A stretch of DNA of 64,000 nt from JBALVT01 sp036960305 (GCA_036960305.1 JBALWA010000015.1:17811-81810); one strand, 5' to 3'; counted from the stretch's first letter, positions 24,307-33,190 are shown. The notes: a model not told the origin generated them from the letters alone. Made by a program: numbers and translations.

Positions 24307-24389
24307 TATGGCCAAAGAAAATCGCTATATCATTGTAAAGTAAGGGAAAATTTTATTCTGACTTTTCCCCGGAAAGTCCCTGCCTGCTA

Positions 24390-24417
24390 TTGACTGTATC
24401 AAATCTGCAACTAGAAT
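24390..24417 (+). promoter_or_regulatory. Sigma-70 type promoter of groESL
   Basis: TTGACT at 24390-24395 and TAGAAT at 24412-24417, 16 bases apart. Expected start of transcription falls inside the CIRCE operator, so repressor binding there would block it. Confidence 0.75.
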
Positions 24418-24443
24418 TAGCACTCTCGTAAGAAGAGTGCTAA
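24417..24443 (+). promoter_or_regulatory. CIRCE operator for HrcA repressor
   Basis: Perfect match to the CIRCE consensus: TTAGCACTC, nine-base spacer, GAGTGCTAA. Implies that groESL is repressed by HrcA, whose gene is not in this window. It overlaps the last base of the -10 element. Confidence 0.95.
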
Positions 24444-24449
24444 TTGGGT

Positions 24450-24476
24450 CTTGAATTTGGTCTTTCTGCCCCAATT
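24450..24476 (+). promoter_or_regulatory. Heat-shock sigma factor (RpoH) promoter of groESL
   Basis: CTTGAA at 24450-24455, 13-base spacer, CCCCAATT at 24469-24476; close to the sigma-32 consensus CTTGAA and CCCCAT. It lies just downstream of the CIRCE element, so transcripts from it would not contain the operator. Confidence 0.72.
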
Positions 24477-24533
24477 AATCAATGTAGCCCCGACTGGGGC
24501 CCTCATAACATCGTTACTAGGAGAGCAACACAA

Positions 24534-24824
24534 ATGAAAATCCGTCCGCTGTACGACCGCGTGGTCGTTCGTCGCAACGAAGAGGAACAGACTACTGCAG
24601 GTGGCATCTTGCTGCCAGGTTCCGCTAAAGAGAAGCCCAATCAAGGGGAAGTGGTTGCTGTAGGTGAAGGCAAACTGCTGGACAGTGGTGACGTTCGCGC
24701 ACTGGCTGTGAAAGTCGGAGACAAAGTTGTATTCGGTCAGTACGCCGGTAGCAACACCATCGAAATCGATGGCGAAGAGTTGATCATCATGGGCGAAAGT
24801 GAAATCTACGGCATCGTTGAGTAA
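24534..24824 (+). CDS. groES: Co-chaperonin GroES
   Basis: The 96-aa co-chaperonin that caps the GroEL cavity. Typical start MKIRPLYDRVVV, mobile loop EEQTTAGGILLPGSAKEKP and conserved VGDKVVFGQYAG. The ATG at 24534 is preceded by AGGAG; the frame is open upstream but has no sense there. Cotranscribed with groEL 71 bases downstream. The operon has a CIRCE/sigma-70 promoter and a heat-shock promoter. Confidence 0.98.
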   Translation: MKIRPLYDRVVVRRNEEEQTTAGGILLPGSAKEKPNQGEVVAVGEGKLLDSGDVRALAVKVGDKVVFGQYAGSNTIEIDGEELIIMGESEIYGIVE

Positions 24825-24895
24825 TCAACCGATCTGACCGGACTATTTTTCATTTTGCATAAGTAAATTTAGATTAAACGTAAGGAATTCAAATC

Positions 24896-26545
24896 ATGGC
24901 TAAAGACGTAATCTTTGGTGATAGTGCCCGTCAGCGTATGCTGGCCGGCGTCAACATTTTGGCTGATGCCGTCAAGGCAACTCTGGGACCCAAGGGTCGC
25001 AATGTCATTCTGGACAAATCCTTTGGTGCACCGACTGTGACCAAGGACGGTGTATCCGTTGCAAAAGAGATCGAGTTGAAAGACAAGATCGAAAATATGG
25101 GTGCGCAAATGATCAAGGAAGTTGCCTCACAGGCATCTGACGTGGCAGGTGACGGCACCACGACTGCGACCGTTCTGGCGCAGTCTATTGTCAACGAAGG
25201 CTTGAAGTCAGTGGCTGCTGGCATGAACCCGATGGACCTGAAGCGCGGTATCGACAAAGCGATTGCCGCTGCGGTAGAAAAAGTTTCCGCTGCTGCAATT
25301 CCTTGTGAAGACAGTAAGGCAATTGCCCAGGTGGGTTCAATCTCCTCCAACAGCGATGTGGCTGTCGGTGAGATCATTGCTGAAGCCATGGATAAAGTCG
25401 GCAAGGAAGGCGTTATCACTGTTGAAGAAGGTTCCGGCCTGGAAAACGAGCTGGACGTTGTTGAAGGTATGCAGTTCGACCGTGGTTACCTCTCTCCGTA
25501 CTTCATCAACAATCAGGAAAACATGAGTGCCGATGTCGAAGCACCTTTCATCCTGCTGGTTGACAAGAAAATCTCCAACATTCGCGAATTGCTGCCTCTG
25601 CTTGAGCAGGTTGCCAAGGCCTCCAAGCCACTGGTCATTGTCGCTGAAGATGTTGAAGGCGAAGCGCTGGCAACTCTGGTTGTTAACAACATGCGCGGTA
25701 TTGTGAAAGTCACTGCGTGTAAAGCACCGGGTTTCGGTGACCGTCGCAAGGCGATGCTGCAGGATATCGCTATCCTGACCGGCGGTACTGTGATTTCTGA
25801 AGAAGTTGGCCTGGACCTTGAGTCCGCGACTCTTGAGCACCTGGGTAGCGCCAAGCGCGTGACCATGGACAAGGACAACAGCACCGTCATTGATGGCGCT
25901 GGCGACCACGACGCAATTACATCTCGCGTCAATGAGATCCGTGTACAGGTAGAGAATACTTCTTCAGATTACGATCGTGAGAAGCTGCAGGAACGTGTTG
26001 CCAAGCTGGCCGGCGGTGTTGCAGTCATCAAGGTTGGCGCAGCCACCGAGATCGAAATGAAAGAGAAGAAGGCCCGTGTTGAAGATGCCCTGCACGCCAC
26101 GCGCGCCGCGGTTGAAGAAGGTGTGGTTGCTGGTGGTGGTGTTGCCCTGGTACGTGCACTGATGGAAATCGCTGGAATGAAAGGCGACAACGAAGACCAG
26201 ACGCACGGTATTAATGCGGCACTGCGTGCCATGGAGAACCCTCTGCGCCAGATCGTTTCCAATGCGGGTGACGAGGCTTCTGTAGTACTCGAGAAGGTCA
26301 AAGCTGGCGAAGGTAACTACGGTTACAATGCTGCAACCGGCGTGTACGGCGACATGATCGATATGGGTATCCTCGATCCCGCTAAAGTGACTCGTACTGC
26401 ACTGCAGGCTGCTGGTTCTGTTGCTGGCTTGATGATTACCACTGAAGTGATGGTTACCGAGTCTGCTGAAGAAGGCGGCGGCGGAGCTGCTATGCCAGAT
26501 ATGGGCGGCATGGGTGGTATGGGCGGCATGGGCGGCATGATGTAA
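24896..26545 (+). CDS. groEL: Chaperonin GroEL
   Basis: The 549-aa chaperonin forming the double-ring folding chamber with GroES. The ATP-binding signature GDGTTTATVLAQSIV, the AAVEEGVVAGGG segment and a C-terminal Gly-Gly-Met repeat tail (MGGMGGMGGMGGMM) are all present. Translation start ATG 24896 follows a weak AAGGA 9 bases upstream. Second gene of the groESL operon; the first convincing terminator is about 165 bases beyond its stop. Confidence 0.98.
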   Translation: MAKDVIFGDSARQRMLAGVNILADAVKATLGPKGRNVILDKSFGAPTVTKDGVSVAKEIELKDKIENMGAQMIKEVASQASDVAGDGTTTATVLAQSIVNEGLKSVAAGMNPMDLKRGIDKAIAAAVEKVSAAAIPCEDSKAIAQVGSISSNSDVAVGEIIAEAMDKVGKEGVITVEEGSGLENELDVVEGMQFDRGYLSPYFINNQENMSADVEAPFILLVDKKISNIRELLPLLEQVAKASKPLVIVAEDVEGEALATLVVNNMRGIVKVTACKAPGFGDRRKAMLQDIAILTGGTVISEEVGLDLESATLEHLGSAKRVTMDKDNSTVIDGAGDHDAITSRVNEIRVQVENTSSDYDREKLQERVAKLAGGVAVIKVGAATEIEMKEKKARVEDALHATRAAVEEGVVAGGGVALVRALMEIAGMKGDNEDQTHGINAALRAMENPLRQIVSNAGDEASVVLEKVKAGEGNYGYNAATGVYGDMIDMGILDPAKVTRTALQAAGSVAGLMITTEVMVTESAEEGGGGAAMPDMGGMGGMGGMGGMM

Positions 26546-26895
26546 ATTTCACCATTGAAGCTTCCGTGTGACGGCGCCTGCGTCGTTGAGGGCTCGCTTC
26601 CGGTGCTCAGGTATAACTTTATACATTGCGCTCCGGGTCGAGACCTCGCCTAGTAGGCACTCGCCACACGAAACCTTCAAAGGCGAAATCACTCGTCCTG
26701 AGTAATGAGAACCCCGCATATTTTGTGGGGTTTTTTTATGTACAGGATGTACGGTAGATCGCGAGAGCCATGGATGGCGGTAGCGATCAATGATTTTTAA
26801 AAACTCGCGGAAAGGTGGGCTGTTTTTTCTTGTCACTTGTGCGGGATATTCGGTGTACAATAGCGCTGGTTTTATAACAACAAAGGGAGAGAACG
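26546..26895. other. 350-base gap between groEL and the next gene
   Basis: No convincing gene; an opposite-strand open frame here has no start signals or recognisable domain. A short GC stem (GACGGCGCCTGCGTC) follows the groEL stop, a terminator lies at 26710-26738, and a TACAAT (26856-26861) before the next gene could be its -10 box. The stretch 26560-26705 is unexplained. Confidence 0.6.
26710..26738 (+). terminator. Intrinsic terminator downstream of groEL
   Basis: Stem ACCCCGCA/TGTGGGGT (one G-T pair) with a short A/T loop, followed by seven T. Probably ends the groESL transcript or an independent short RNA. Confidence 0.88.
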
Positions 26896-27516
26896 ATGAT
26901 TCTCGAATTTATTTTTAGGTGGGCACACGTACTGTTCGGAATTACCTGGATTGGTATGTTGTATTATTTTAACTTTGTACAAGGTGAATACTTCAAGGAA
27001 GCGGAAGCGGACGCGAAGTCTGATGCCATGAAGAAGCTCGCGCCGCGTGCGCTGTGGTGGTTCCGCTGGGGCGCGATGTTTACGTTCCTGACCGGTCTTG
27101 TGTTACTGCACCAGGTTGGTGCCAGCACGAACATCATGGGTATGCCGATCATCTGGATTGGTGCGCTGGCGGGTATCTTTATGTTCCTGAACGTCTGGTT
27201 GATTATCTGGCCAGCTCAGCAGGTTGTTCTGGGTATGAAGGAAGGTGATGGCCCTGCCAATGCCGCCAAGGCCGGTTTGGCCTCGCGTACCAACACCCTG
27301 TTTTCCGGCCCGATGCTGTTTGGTATGTTGGGTTCCAAGCATCTCTTCATCGCCGATATCAGTTCTACAGGTTTCTATGCCTGTATCGCACTGATTGTCG
27401 CGCTGGAAGTGAATGCCGTGGTTGGCAAGATGGGCCCTATGGCCTCCGTCAAAGGTGTGATTCACTGCAGTATTGGCCTGACCGCCGCAGTGTGGGCGTT
27501 GTTGGCTCTGCTCTAG
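26896..27516 (+). CDS. PuuD-like multi-pass membrane protein
   Basis: A 206-aa protein with five to six transmembrane helices. The N-terminal FIFRWAHVLFGITWIGMLYY and WWFRWGAMFTFLTGLVLL segments, with conserved His and Trp residues, match the membrane domain of the PuuD/urate hydroxylase family. Characterised members carry a C-terminal cytochrome c domain; this one does not, and no purine genes are nearby, so urate oxidation cannot be assumed. It has its own terminator. Confidence 0.72.
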   Translation: MILEFIFRWAHVLFGITWIGMLYYFNFVQGEYFKEAEADAKSDAMKKLAPRALWWFRWGAMFTFLTGLVLLHQVGASTNIMGMPIIWIGALAGIFMFLNVWLIIWPAQQVVLGMKEGDGPANAAKAGLASRTNTLFSGPMLFGMLGSKHLFIADISSTGFYACIALIVALEVNAVVGKMGPMASVKGVIHCSIGLTAAVWALLALL

Positions 27517-27533
27517 TCGGTGAGTGGTTGTTT

Positions 27534-27562
27534 AAAGCCGGGGTATTTACCCCGGCTTTTTT
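27534..27562 (+). terminator. Intrinsic terminator
   Basis: Eleven-base perfect stem (AAAGCCGGGGT/ACCCCGGCTTT) with an ATTT loop, running into six T, just after the PuuD-like gene. Confidence 0.95.
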
Positions 27563-27626
27563 ATGTGTGGCTTTCGGGCACACAAGGTATAATAGGCAAA
27601 ATCCTTTTTAGCAGTGTTTCTAATCC

Positions 27627-28397
27627 ATGTCCCACGACGATATAGACCATATACCCTCCATTGTTCCCCGCAGAGACAGTGATCACCCCAGCGCGCCCTC
27701 GAAAGGGCGTTCGGCCAAGGCTGCAGGCAAAGGCCGGCCGGCTCGGTCTGCATCCCCCGGGCCTACCGGTGGCGGTGCCGGAATCTGGGCGAGGCTCTTT
27801 ATCAGCGTGTCTCTGGTGGTGGCAGCGGTAGCCTGTGCCTGGGCTTTTCAATTGCAGGGGCAACTGCAGCAATCCGGCAAGTTGCTGTCGGGCTATGAGC
27901 AGCGTATCAGTGACCTGGAGGATCGGCTGTCGGATACCGATGAGGGCATGAGCCAGAATGCCACGGTTCAGGCGGCAAAAATTCGGGAGCTTGATAAGGA
28001 AGTCCGCAAACTCTGGGACAATGTCTGGAAGAAAGCCGACAAGCGCCTTAAAGTACTGGAGAGCAGCAGTGCGAGTAATACCAAGAAAATCGCCAGTGCC
28101 ACCAAAGCGCAATCCGGTGATGACGCCCAGTTGAAAAGCCTGAAGACGGATCTAGCCAAGCTCAAGACAGTTGCCGGTGACCTGGATCGCCTGATGAGCA
28201 GTGCCAAATCGAACCAGGCCGAGGTTGAGCGCGTTGCTGACAGCCTCAATAAAATGAAGCTGGACAACTCCAAGTTGAGCAAGCGAGTCCAGAGCAATGA
28301 GGAGTGGGTGGGGTCAGTTAACGCGTTCCGCCGGCAGGTAAACAGTTCACTTACCCAAATGCAGGCGTCAATCAGAGCCCTGGAAGCGGCACCCTAG
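27627..28397 (+). CDS. Membrane-anchored coiled-coil protein, unknown function
   Basis: A 256-aa protein with a basic, low-complexity cytoplasmic N-terminus (residues 1-55, rich in Ser, Pro, Lys), one transmembrane helix (about 57-77, LFISVSLVVAAVACAWAF), and a long periplasmic coiled coil to the C-terminus with Leu/Lys/Ser heptads. The arrangement resembles envelope tethers such as those seen with division or secretion machinery. A TATAAT at 27588-27593 may be its -10 box. No family recognised; the gene lies between groESL-linked genes and fumarase. Confidence 0.7.
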   Translation: MSHDDIDHIPSIVPRRDSDHPSAPSKGRSAKAAGKGRPARSASPGPTGGGAGIWARLFISVSLVVAAVACAWAFQLQGQLQQSGKLLSGYEQRISDLEDRLSDTDEGMSQNATVQAAKIRELDKEVRKLWDNVWKKADKRLKVLESSSASNTKKIASATKAQSGDDAQLKSLKTDLAKLKTVAGDLDRLMSSAKSNQAEVERVADSLNKMKLDNSKLSKRVQSNEEWVGSVNAFRRQVNSSLTQMQASIRALEAAP

Positions 28398-28470
28398 AGT
28401 ATCGAAGTAGGCCTGGAATTAGGTGTATAATATCGCTCCGATTTAGCCAATCAGTGATAAGGAAACCATC

Positions 28471-29994
28471 ATGACCGTCATTCGCCAGGATGATTTTATC
28501 GACAGCGTTGCCGATGCCCTGCAGTTCATTTCTTATTATCACCCGGTAGACTTTGTACAAGCCGTACATCAGGCCTACGAGCGGGAACAAAACCCCGCCG
28601 CGCGCGATGCAATGGCTCAAATTTTGATCAATTCGCGTATGTGTGCCGAAGGCCATCGTCCTATCTGCCAGGATACCGGCATTGTCACCGTTTTCCTGAA
28701 AATTGGCATGGACGTGCAGTGGGATGCCACTATATCCGTCGCGGACATGGTGAATGAAGGTGTACGCCGCGCGTATACGAACCCCGATAATGTCCTGCGG
28801 GCCTCGATATTGTCTGACCCGGCCGGTGCACGCAAAAATACCAAGGACAACACCCCTGCGGTTATCCACATGGAGGTCATCGAGGGTGATACCGTCGATG
28901 TCCAGGTTGCTGCGAAGGGCGGTGGTTCTGAGAACAAATCAAAAATGGTGATGCTCAATCCATCCGATAGTATCGTGGACTGGGTGGTCAAAACGGTACC
29001 TACTATGGGCGCGGGCTGGTGCCCTCCCGGTATGCTGGGTATAGGCATAGGCGGGACGGCTGAAAAAGCCGCTGTCATGGCCAAGGAATCCCTGATGGAA
29101 CCGGTGGACATTCACGAGCTGCGTGAGCGTGGACCCGCCAATCGTGCAGAGGAACTGCGTCTGGAAATTATGGATGCGGTTAATAAATTGGGCATTGGCG
29201 CTCAGGGTCTGGGCGGTTTGACGACCGTGCTGGATGTCAAAGTCATGGACTACCCCACGCACGCAGCCTCGCTGCCGGTGGCGATGATTCCGAACTGTGC
29301 CGCTACTCGTCATGCTCACTTTGTATTGGACGGCTCGGGGCCTTCACTGCAGACGCCGCCCAACCTGGATGACTGGCCCGATATCACCTGGGAGGTGGGC
29401 GAAAATGTCCGCCGCGTGAATCTCGATACGGTCACCCGTGAAGAAGCAGCGACCTGGGAGCCGGGCGATACCTTGCTGCTGTCGGGCAAGATGCTGACAG
29501 GCCGGGATGCGGCGCATAAGAAAATGAAAGAATTGATCGAAAGTGGCGAGGGTTTACCCGCCGAAGTGGACCTCAAGGGTCGCTTTATTTATTACGTGGG
29601 CCCGGTCGACCCGGTGCGGGACGAAGTTATGGGTCCTGCCGGCCCGACCACGGCCACCCGTATGGACAAATTCACCGATTTCATCCTGGAGGAGACCGGA
29701 CTACTGGGCATGATTGGCAAGGCTGAACGCGGGCCCGCCGGTATAGCGGCCATTAAGAAGCACAGCGCGGTCTACCTGATGGCCGTCGGTGGCGCGGCCT
29801 ACCTGGTATCCAAGGCGATTACGTCGGCCAGGGTTGTCGCATTCCCTGAGATGGGTATGGAAGCGATCTATGAATTCGAGGTGAAGGATATGCCGGTGAG
29901 TGTTGCGGTAGATACCCGCGGTACCTCTATCCATGAAATTGGTCCGAAAATCTGGAAAGCCAAAATAGAAGAGCAGGCGATCACGCTTGTCTAA
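28471..29994 (+). CDS. Class I fumarate hydratase
   Basis: Iron-sulfur fumarase (507 aa) of the TCA cycle, converting fumarate and malate. Three cysteines, Cys66 (in RPICQDTG), Cys184 (GAGWCPPG) and Cys276 (IPNCAATRHAHF), have the spacing of the [4Fe-4S] ligands. The C-terminal domain has TTATRMDKFTDFILEETGLLGMIGKAERG. This oxygen-sensitive class contrasts with the FumC type; which other fumarases the genome carries is not visible. A TATAAT at 28426-28431 lies upstream. The stop overlaps the next gene's TTG start by 8 bases. Confidence 0.95.
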   Translation: MTVIRQDDFIDSVADALQFISYYHPVDFVQAVHQAYEREQNPAARDAMAQILINSRMCAEGHRPICQDTGIVTVFLKIGMDVQWDATISVADMVNEGVRRAYTNPDNVLRASILSDPAGARKNTKDNTPAVIHMEVIEGDTVDVQVAAKGGGSENKSKMVMLNPSDSIVDWVVKTVPTMGAGWCPPGMLGIGIGGTAEKAAVMAKESLMEPVDIHELRERGPANRAEELRLEIMDAVNKLGIGAQGLGGLTTVLDVKVMDYPTHAASLPVAMIPNCAATRHAHFVLDGSGPSLQTPPNLDDWPDITWEVGENVRRVNLDTVTREEAATWEPGDTLLLSGKMLTGRDAAHKKMKELIESGEGLPAEVDLKGRFIYYVGPVDPVRDEVMGPAGPTTATRMDKFTDFILEETGLLGMIGKAERGPAGIAAIKKHSAVYLMAVGGAAYLVSKAITSARVVAFPEMGMEAIYEFEVKDMPVSVAVDTRGTSIHEIGPKIWKAKIEEQAITLV

Positions 29995-31435
29995 GACGTT
30001 TTATTGGCACGATTATGAAACCTTCGGAACGGATCCCTCCCGGGACAGGCCGGTGCAGTTTGCCGGCTTAAGAACCGATGAAGACCTGAACGTCATTGGC
30101 GAGCCACTGGTGATTTATGCCAGGCCCGCCAATGACGTGCTACCCCATCCCCAAGCCTGTTTGATCACCGGCATTACCCCGCAGAAAGCACTGGCAGAAG
30201 GGGTTCCCGAGTGTGAGTTTATCGACCAGATCGTGGCGGAGTTGGGGCGCCCTGGCACCTGCGGCGTGGGCTATAACTCGCTGCGTTTTGACGATGAAGT
30301 CAGCCGTTACACGCTGTATCGAAATTTCCACGACGCCTATGCCCGCGAGTGGCAAAATGGCAATTCCCGCTGGGATATTATCGATATGGTGCGGGCGACC
30401 CACGCCTTGCGGCCAGAGGGTATTCAATGGCCCACGCGGGAGGACGGCTTACCGAGCTTCCGCCTGGAGCAACTGACTGCAGCCAATGGCATCAGCCACG
30501 AAGCGGCCCATGACGCCCTGTCCGACGTTCACGCGACCATCGCGATGGCCCGGTTGATCAGGGAAAAGCAACCCCGGCTGTACGACTATGTTGTCAATCA
30601 CCGGGACAAGCGTTCGGCCATGGCGCAGTTGGATATCGCCAGCATGAAGCCGGTGTTGCATGTATCCGGTATGTTTGGCGCCGAGCGACATAATATCGCC
30701 CTGATCGTGCCATTGGCGCTGCACCCTGGCAATAAGAACGAGGTTATCTGCTTTGATTTGACGGCGGATCCGCAATCACTCATTGACCTCTCGCCCGACG
30801 AAATAAGCGAATTACTCTATACCCGCAATGCGGATATGCCCGAAGGCGTGCAGCGCCCGGGCCTCAAAACCGTGCATATCAATCGCTGTCCGGTGCTTGT
30901 GACGGCAAAAATGGCAGATCCCGCCACTGCCGAGCGGCTGGGTATTAGTGGTGATCTTTGCCGCAAACACCTGGCGGTGTTGCGCGAATATCGTGCCGGT
31001 GACTCCCAGGCTTTTACCGCCAAAGTTCAGTCTGTCTACAGTGGGCGCGAATACCCCAAGGTGACGGATCCGGACCGCATGTTGTATAGCGGTGGTTTCT
31101 TCAGTGCCCAGGATAAGCAAGTGATGGACACCATTCGTGCCAGCAGTCCGGCGGACCTTGCTGCCGGGAGTTTCCCCTTCGAGGATTCGCGCCTGCCGGA
31201 AATGCTTTTTCGCTATCGAGCGAGAAACTTTCCGGACAGTCTCTCAGGCGAAGAGCGCGGTCTGTGGGAGGAACACCGTTTCCAGTATTTGTCCGACCCG
31301 GAGGGGGGCGCCAGTCTCTGTCTGGAGGAATACCACGAAATTATCGAGGGTTTGCTGGCCAGCGAGACCCTCTCGCAAGCCCAGCAGCAGCTTCTCAATC
31401 AGTTACTGGACTATTCAGACAGCCTGTTGTCCTGA
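29987..31435 (+). CDS. sbcB: Exodeoxyribonuclease I
   Basis: A 482-aa 3'-5' single-strand DNA exonuclease used in recombination and mismatch repair. The DEDD exonuclease motifs are visible: HDYETFG (Asp9, Glu11), GVGYNSLRFDDEVSR, and AHDALSDVHATIAMARLI. The rest matches the SH3-like and helical ExoI domains, ending in a LLDYSDSLL tail. Starts at TTG 29987, overlapping the fumarase gene; no better start exists because the catalytic motif is so near. Confidence 0.95.
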   Translation: MSKTFYWHDYETFGTDPSRDRPVQFAGLRTDEDLNVIGEPLVIYARPANDVLPHPQACLITGITPQKALAEGVPECEFIDQIVAELGRPGTCGVGYNSLRFDDEVSRYTLYRNFHDAYAREWQNGNSRWDIIDMVRATHALRPEGIQWPTREDGLPSFRLEQLTAANGISHEAAHDALSDVHATIAMARLIREKQPRLYDYVVNHRDKRSAMAQLDIASMKPVLHVSGMFGAERHNIALIVPLALHPGNKNEVICFDLTADPQSLIDLSPDEISELLYTRNADMPEGVQRPGLKTVHINRCPVLVTAKMADPATAERLGISGDLCRKHLAVLREYRAGDSQAFTAKVQSVYSGREYPKVTDPDRMLYSGGFFSAQDKQVMDTIRASSPADLAAGSFPFEDSRLPEMLFRYRARNFPDSLSGEERGLWEEHRFQYLSDPEGGASLCLEEYHEIIEGLLASETLSQAQQQLLNQLLDYSDSLLS

Positions 31436-31559
31436 TTTTTCTTTGGTATTTCGCCCATGTGCAGAAGCCTGCGCGCCACCTATAATAGGCAGCAATCTGG
31501 CTGTATTCCCGAGGTGGGCTACAGCTGAAAGCCCTCATAGTTCTTGCGGAGATAGTCGC

Positions 31560-32576
31560 GTGCAGTTTGCCGGTAGTCATATATTGTCCGTCCAGCAGTT
31601 TGAGCGCGAGGACGTCGAACGCATATTTGCAGTAGCAGACAAGATGGCGCCCTATGCCCATCGTCGCCGTGTGACCCGGGTGTTGGATGGGGCCATTCTG
31701 GGTGCCATGTTCTTTGAGCCCAGTACCAGGACACGGGTAAGCTTTGGCAGCGCCTTCAATTTGTTGGGTGGGGAAGTTCGTGAAACCACCGGGTTTGAAA
31801 ACTCGGCGATCGCCAAAGGCGAGTCCCTGTACGATACCGCCAGAGTGCTTAGTGGTTATTCAGATGTCATCGCCATGCGCCATCCTGCGGTAGGCTCAGT
31901 TGCGGAGTTCGCTGCAGCCAGTCGGGTGCCGGTGATCAATGGCGGTGATGGCAGCAACGAACATCCCAGTCAGGCGCTGTTGGATCTCTATACTATCCAG
32001 AGTGAATTGGCGGGGCGCGATAGAGGCATAGATAATTTACGCATCGCCATGGTGGGAGATCTTCGCCACGGTCGTACGGTGCATTCACTGTGCAAGTTGC
32101 TGTGCTTGTTCAAGAACCTGCAAGTGGCGCTGGTATCTCCCCAGGAGTTGCGGATGCCCGCTGAAATTGTAGAGAGCTTACGCCTGGCCGGCCACCAGGT
32201 GCAGGAATCGGATGTTCTGGAGAGCAGTATTACGGCAGTGGATATCGTTTACTCCACACGTATTCAGGAGGAACGATTCTCAAGCCAGGAGGAGGCCGAC
32301 CTGTATCGTGGCCGGTTCCGCCTGAACCAGAGTGTCTACACCCGTCACTGTGAGCCCAATACGGTGATCATGCACCCCTTGCCCCGTGACTCCCGGGACA
32401 ACGCCCGTGAGTTGGATGACGATTTGAACGACAACCCCAACCTGGCCATTTTCCGCCAAACCGATAATGGCGTGTTGGTGCGTATGGCGCTGTTCGCGCT
32501 GATTCTCGATGTGGTAGACCAGGTAGATTTACATGCTCGGGATGTAAACTGGTTTACCGAGCGACGCTTCGAATGA
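31560..32576 (+). CDS. pyrB: Aspartate carbamoyltransferase catalytic subunit
   Basis: Second step of pyrimidine synthesis: carbamoyl phosphate + aspartate to carbamoyl aspartate. The carbamoyl-phosphate site FEPSTRTRVSF (about residues 52-62), the GDGSNEHPSQALLDLYTI helix and MHPLPRDSR loop are present. Start GTG 31560 has GGAG 9 bases upstream and gives 338 aa; the longer open frame to 31137 overlaps sbcB and is spurious. TATAAT at 31481-31486 could be its -10. No pyrI or pyrC is adjacent. A GGGCT/AGCCC stem in the leader (about 31515-31535) has no T tract, so attenuation is not shown. Confidence 0.93.
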   Translation: MQFAGSHILSVQQFEREDVERIFAVADKMAPYAHRRRVTRVLDGAILGAMFFEPSTRTRVSFGSAFNLLGGEVRETTGFENSAIAKGESLYDTARVLSGYSDVIAMRHPAVGSVAEFAAASRVPVINGGDGSNEHPSQALLDLYTIQSELAGRDRGIDNLRIAMVGDLRHGRTVHSLCKLLCLFKNLQVALVSPQELRMPAEIVESLRLAGHQVQESDVLESSITAVDIVYSTRIQEERFSSQEEADLYRGRFRLNQSVYTRHCEPNTVIMHPLPRDSRDNARELDDDLNDNPNLAIFRQTDNGVLVRMALFALILDVVDQVDLHARDVNWFTERRFE

Positions 32577-33190
32577 GCCATGAATTGAATTTTGCCGCCG
32601 GGGACGTCCGTATCCTGGAGGATGAGGCCGTCTTTCAGGGCTACTTCAGTTTACGCCGCGTGACCCTGCAGCATCGCTGTTTTGCCGGTGGCTGGAGTGA
32701 GCCGCTGACCCGTGAAGTGTTTGAGCGCGGAGATGCTGTTGGGGTGCTGCCTTACGACCCGGTCAGCGATTCACTGGTGATGGTGGAACAGTTTCGCCCG
32801 GGCGCGATACGCGGTGACGATAGCCCGTGGATGCTGGAACTGATTGCCGGCATTATCGAGGAGGGCGAGAGCCCAGAGCAGCTCGTTCACAGAGAGGCGC
32901 GTGAAGAGGCAGACTGCGAGTTAAGCGACCTGGTCCCCATCGCGACCTTTTACCCCAGTGCCGGCGCCTGTACTGAGCAGGTTCGTCTGTTTTGTGGCCG
33001 GGTGAATCGGGCGGGAATTGGCGAGGTTCACGGGCTCAAAGGGGAGGGGGAAGATCTTTTGGTACACGCGGTGCCCAGGCAAGAAGCCCTGCAGTTACTT
33101 GCCGATGACCGTATACCCAATGGCCATACGCTCATCGCCCTGCAGTGGTTGCAGATCCACGGCGACGCCTTGAAGGAACGCTGGAGCTAG
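32573..33190 (+). CDS. nudF: ADP-ribose pyrophosphatase (Nudix)
   Basis: A 205-aa Nudix hydrolase of the NudF type, cleaving ADP-ribose to AMP and ribose 5-phosphate. The Nudix box begins at Gly93 with all acidic residues (Glu99, Arg107-Glu108, Glu111-Glu112); the last Gly of the box is Asp114 here, an uncommon but not inactivating variation. Conserved FYPSAGACTEQVRLF follows, the family's substrate-side motif. The ATG overlaps the pyrB stop (ATGA). Confidence 0.93.
   Translation: MSHELNFAAGDVRILEDEAVFQGYFSLRRVTLQHRCFAGGWSEPLTREVFERGDAVGVLPYDPVSDSLVMVEQFRPGAIRGDDSPWMLELIAGIIEEGESPEQLVHREAREEADCELSDLVPIATFYPSAGACTEQVRLFCGRVNRAGIGEVHGLKGEGEDLLVHAVPRQEALQLLADDRIPNGHTLIALQWLQIHGDALKERWS

Noticed and set aside
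24344..24369. GGGAAAA/TTTTCCC stem as fxsA terminator
   Set aside because: No T tract follows, and the stem is A/T rich.
26549..26860. 103-codon minus-strand frame after groEL
   Set aside because: No ribosome site or recognisable domain and it runs through the terminator at 26710.
27588..31486. Shared TATAATAGGC element before the coiled-coil gene and pyrB as a regulon motif
   Set aside because: Only the -10 hexamer plus a few bases are shared; no matching -35 region or further dyad.
31137..31559. Open frame extending pyrB upstream
   Set aside because: It overlaps sbcB in another frame and has no similarity; the GTG at 31560 has a good ribosome site and gives the family length.
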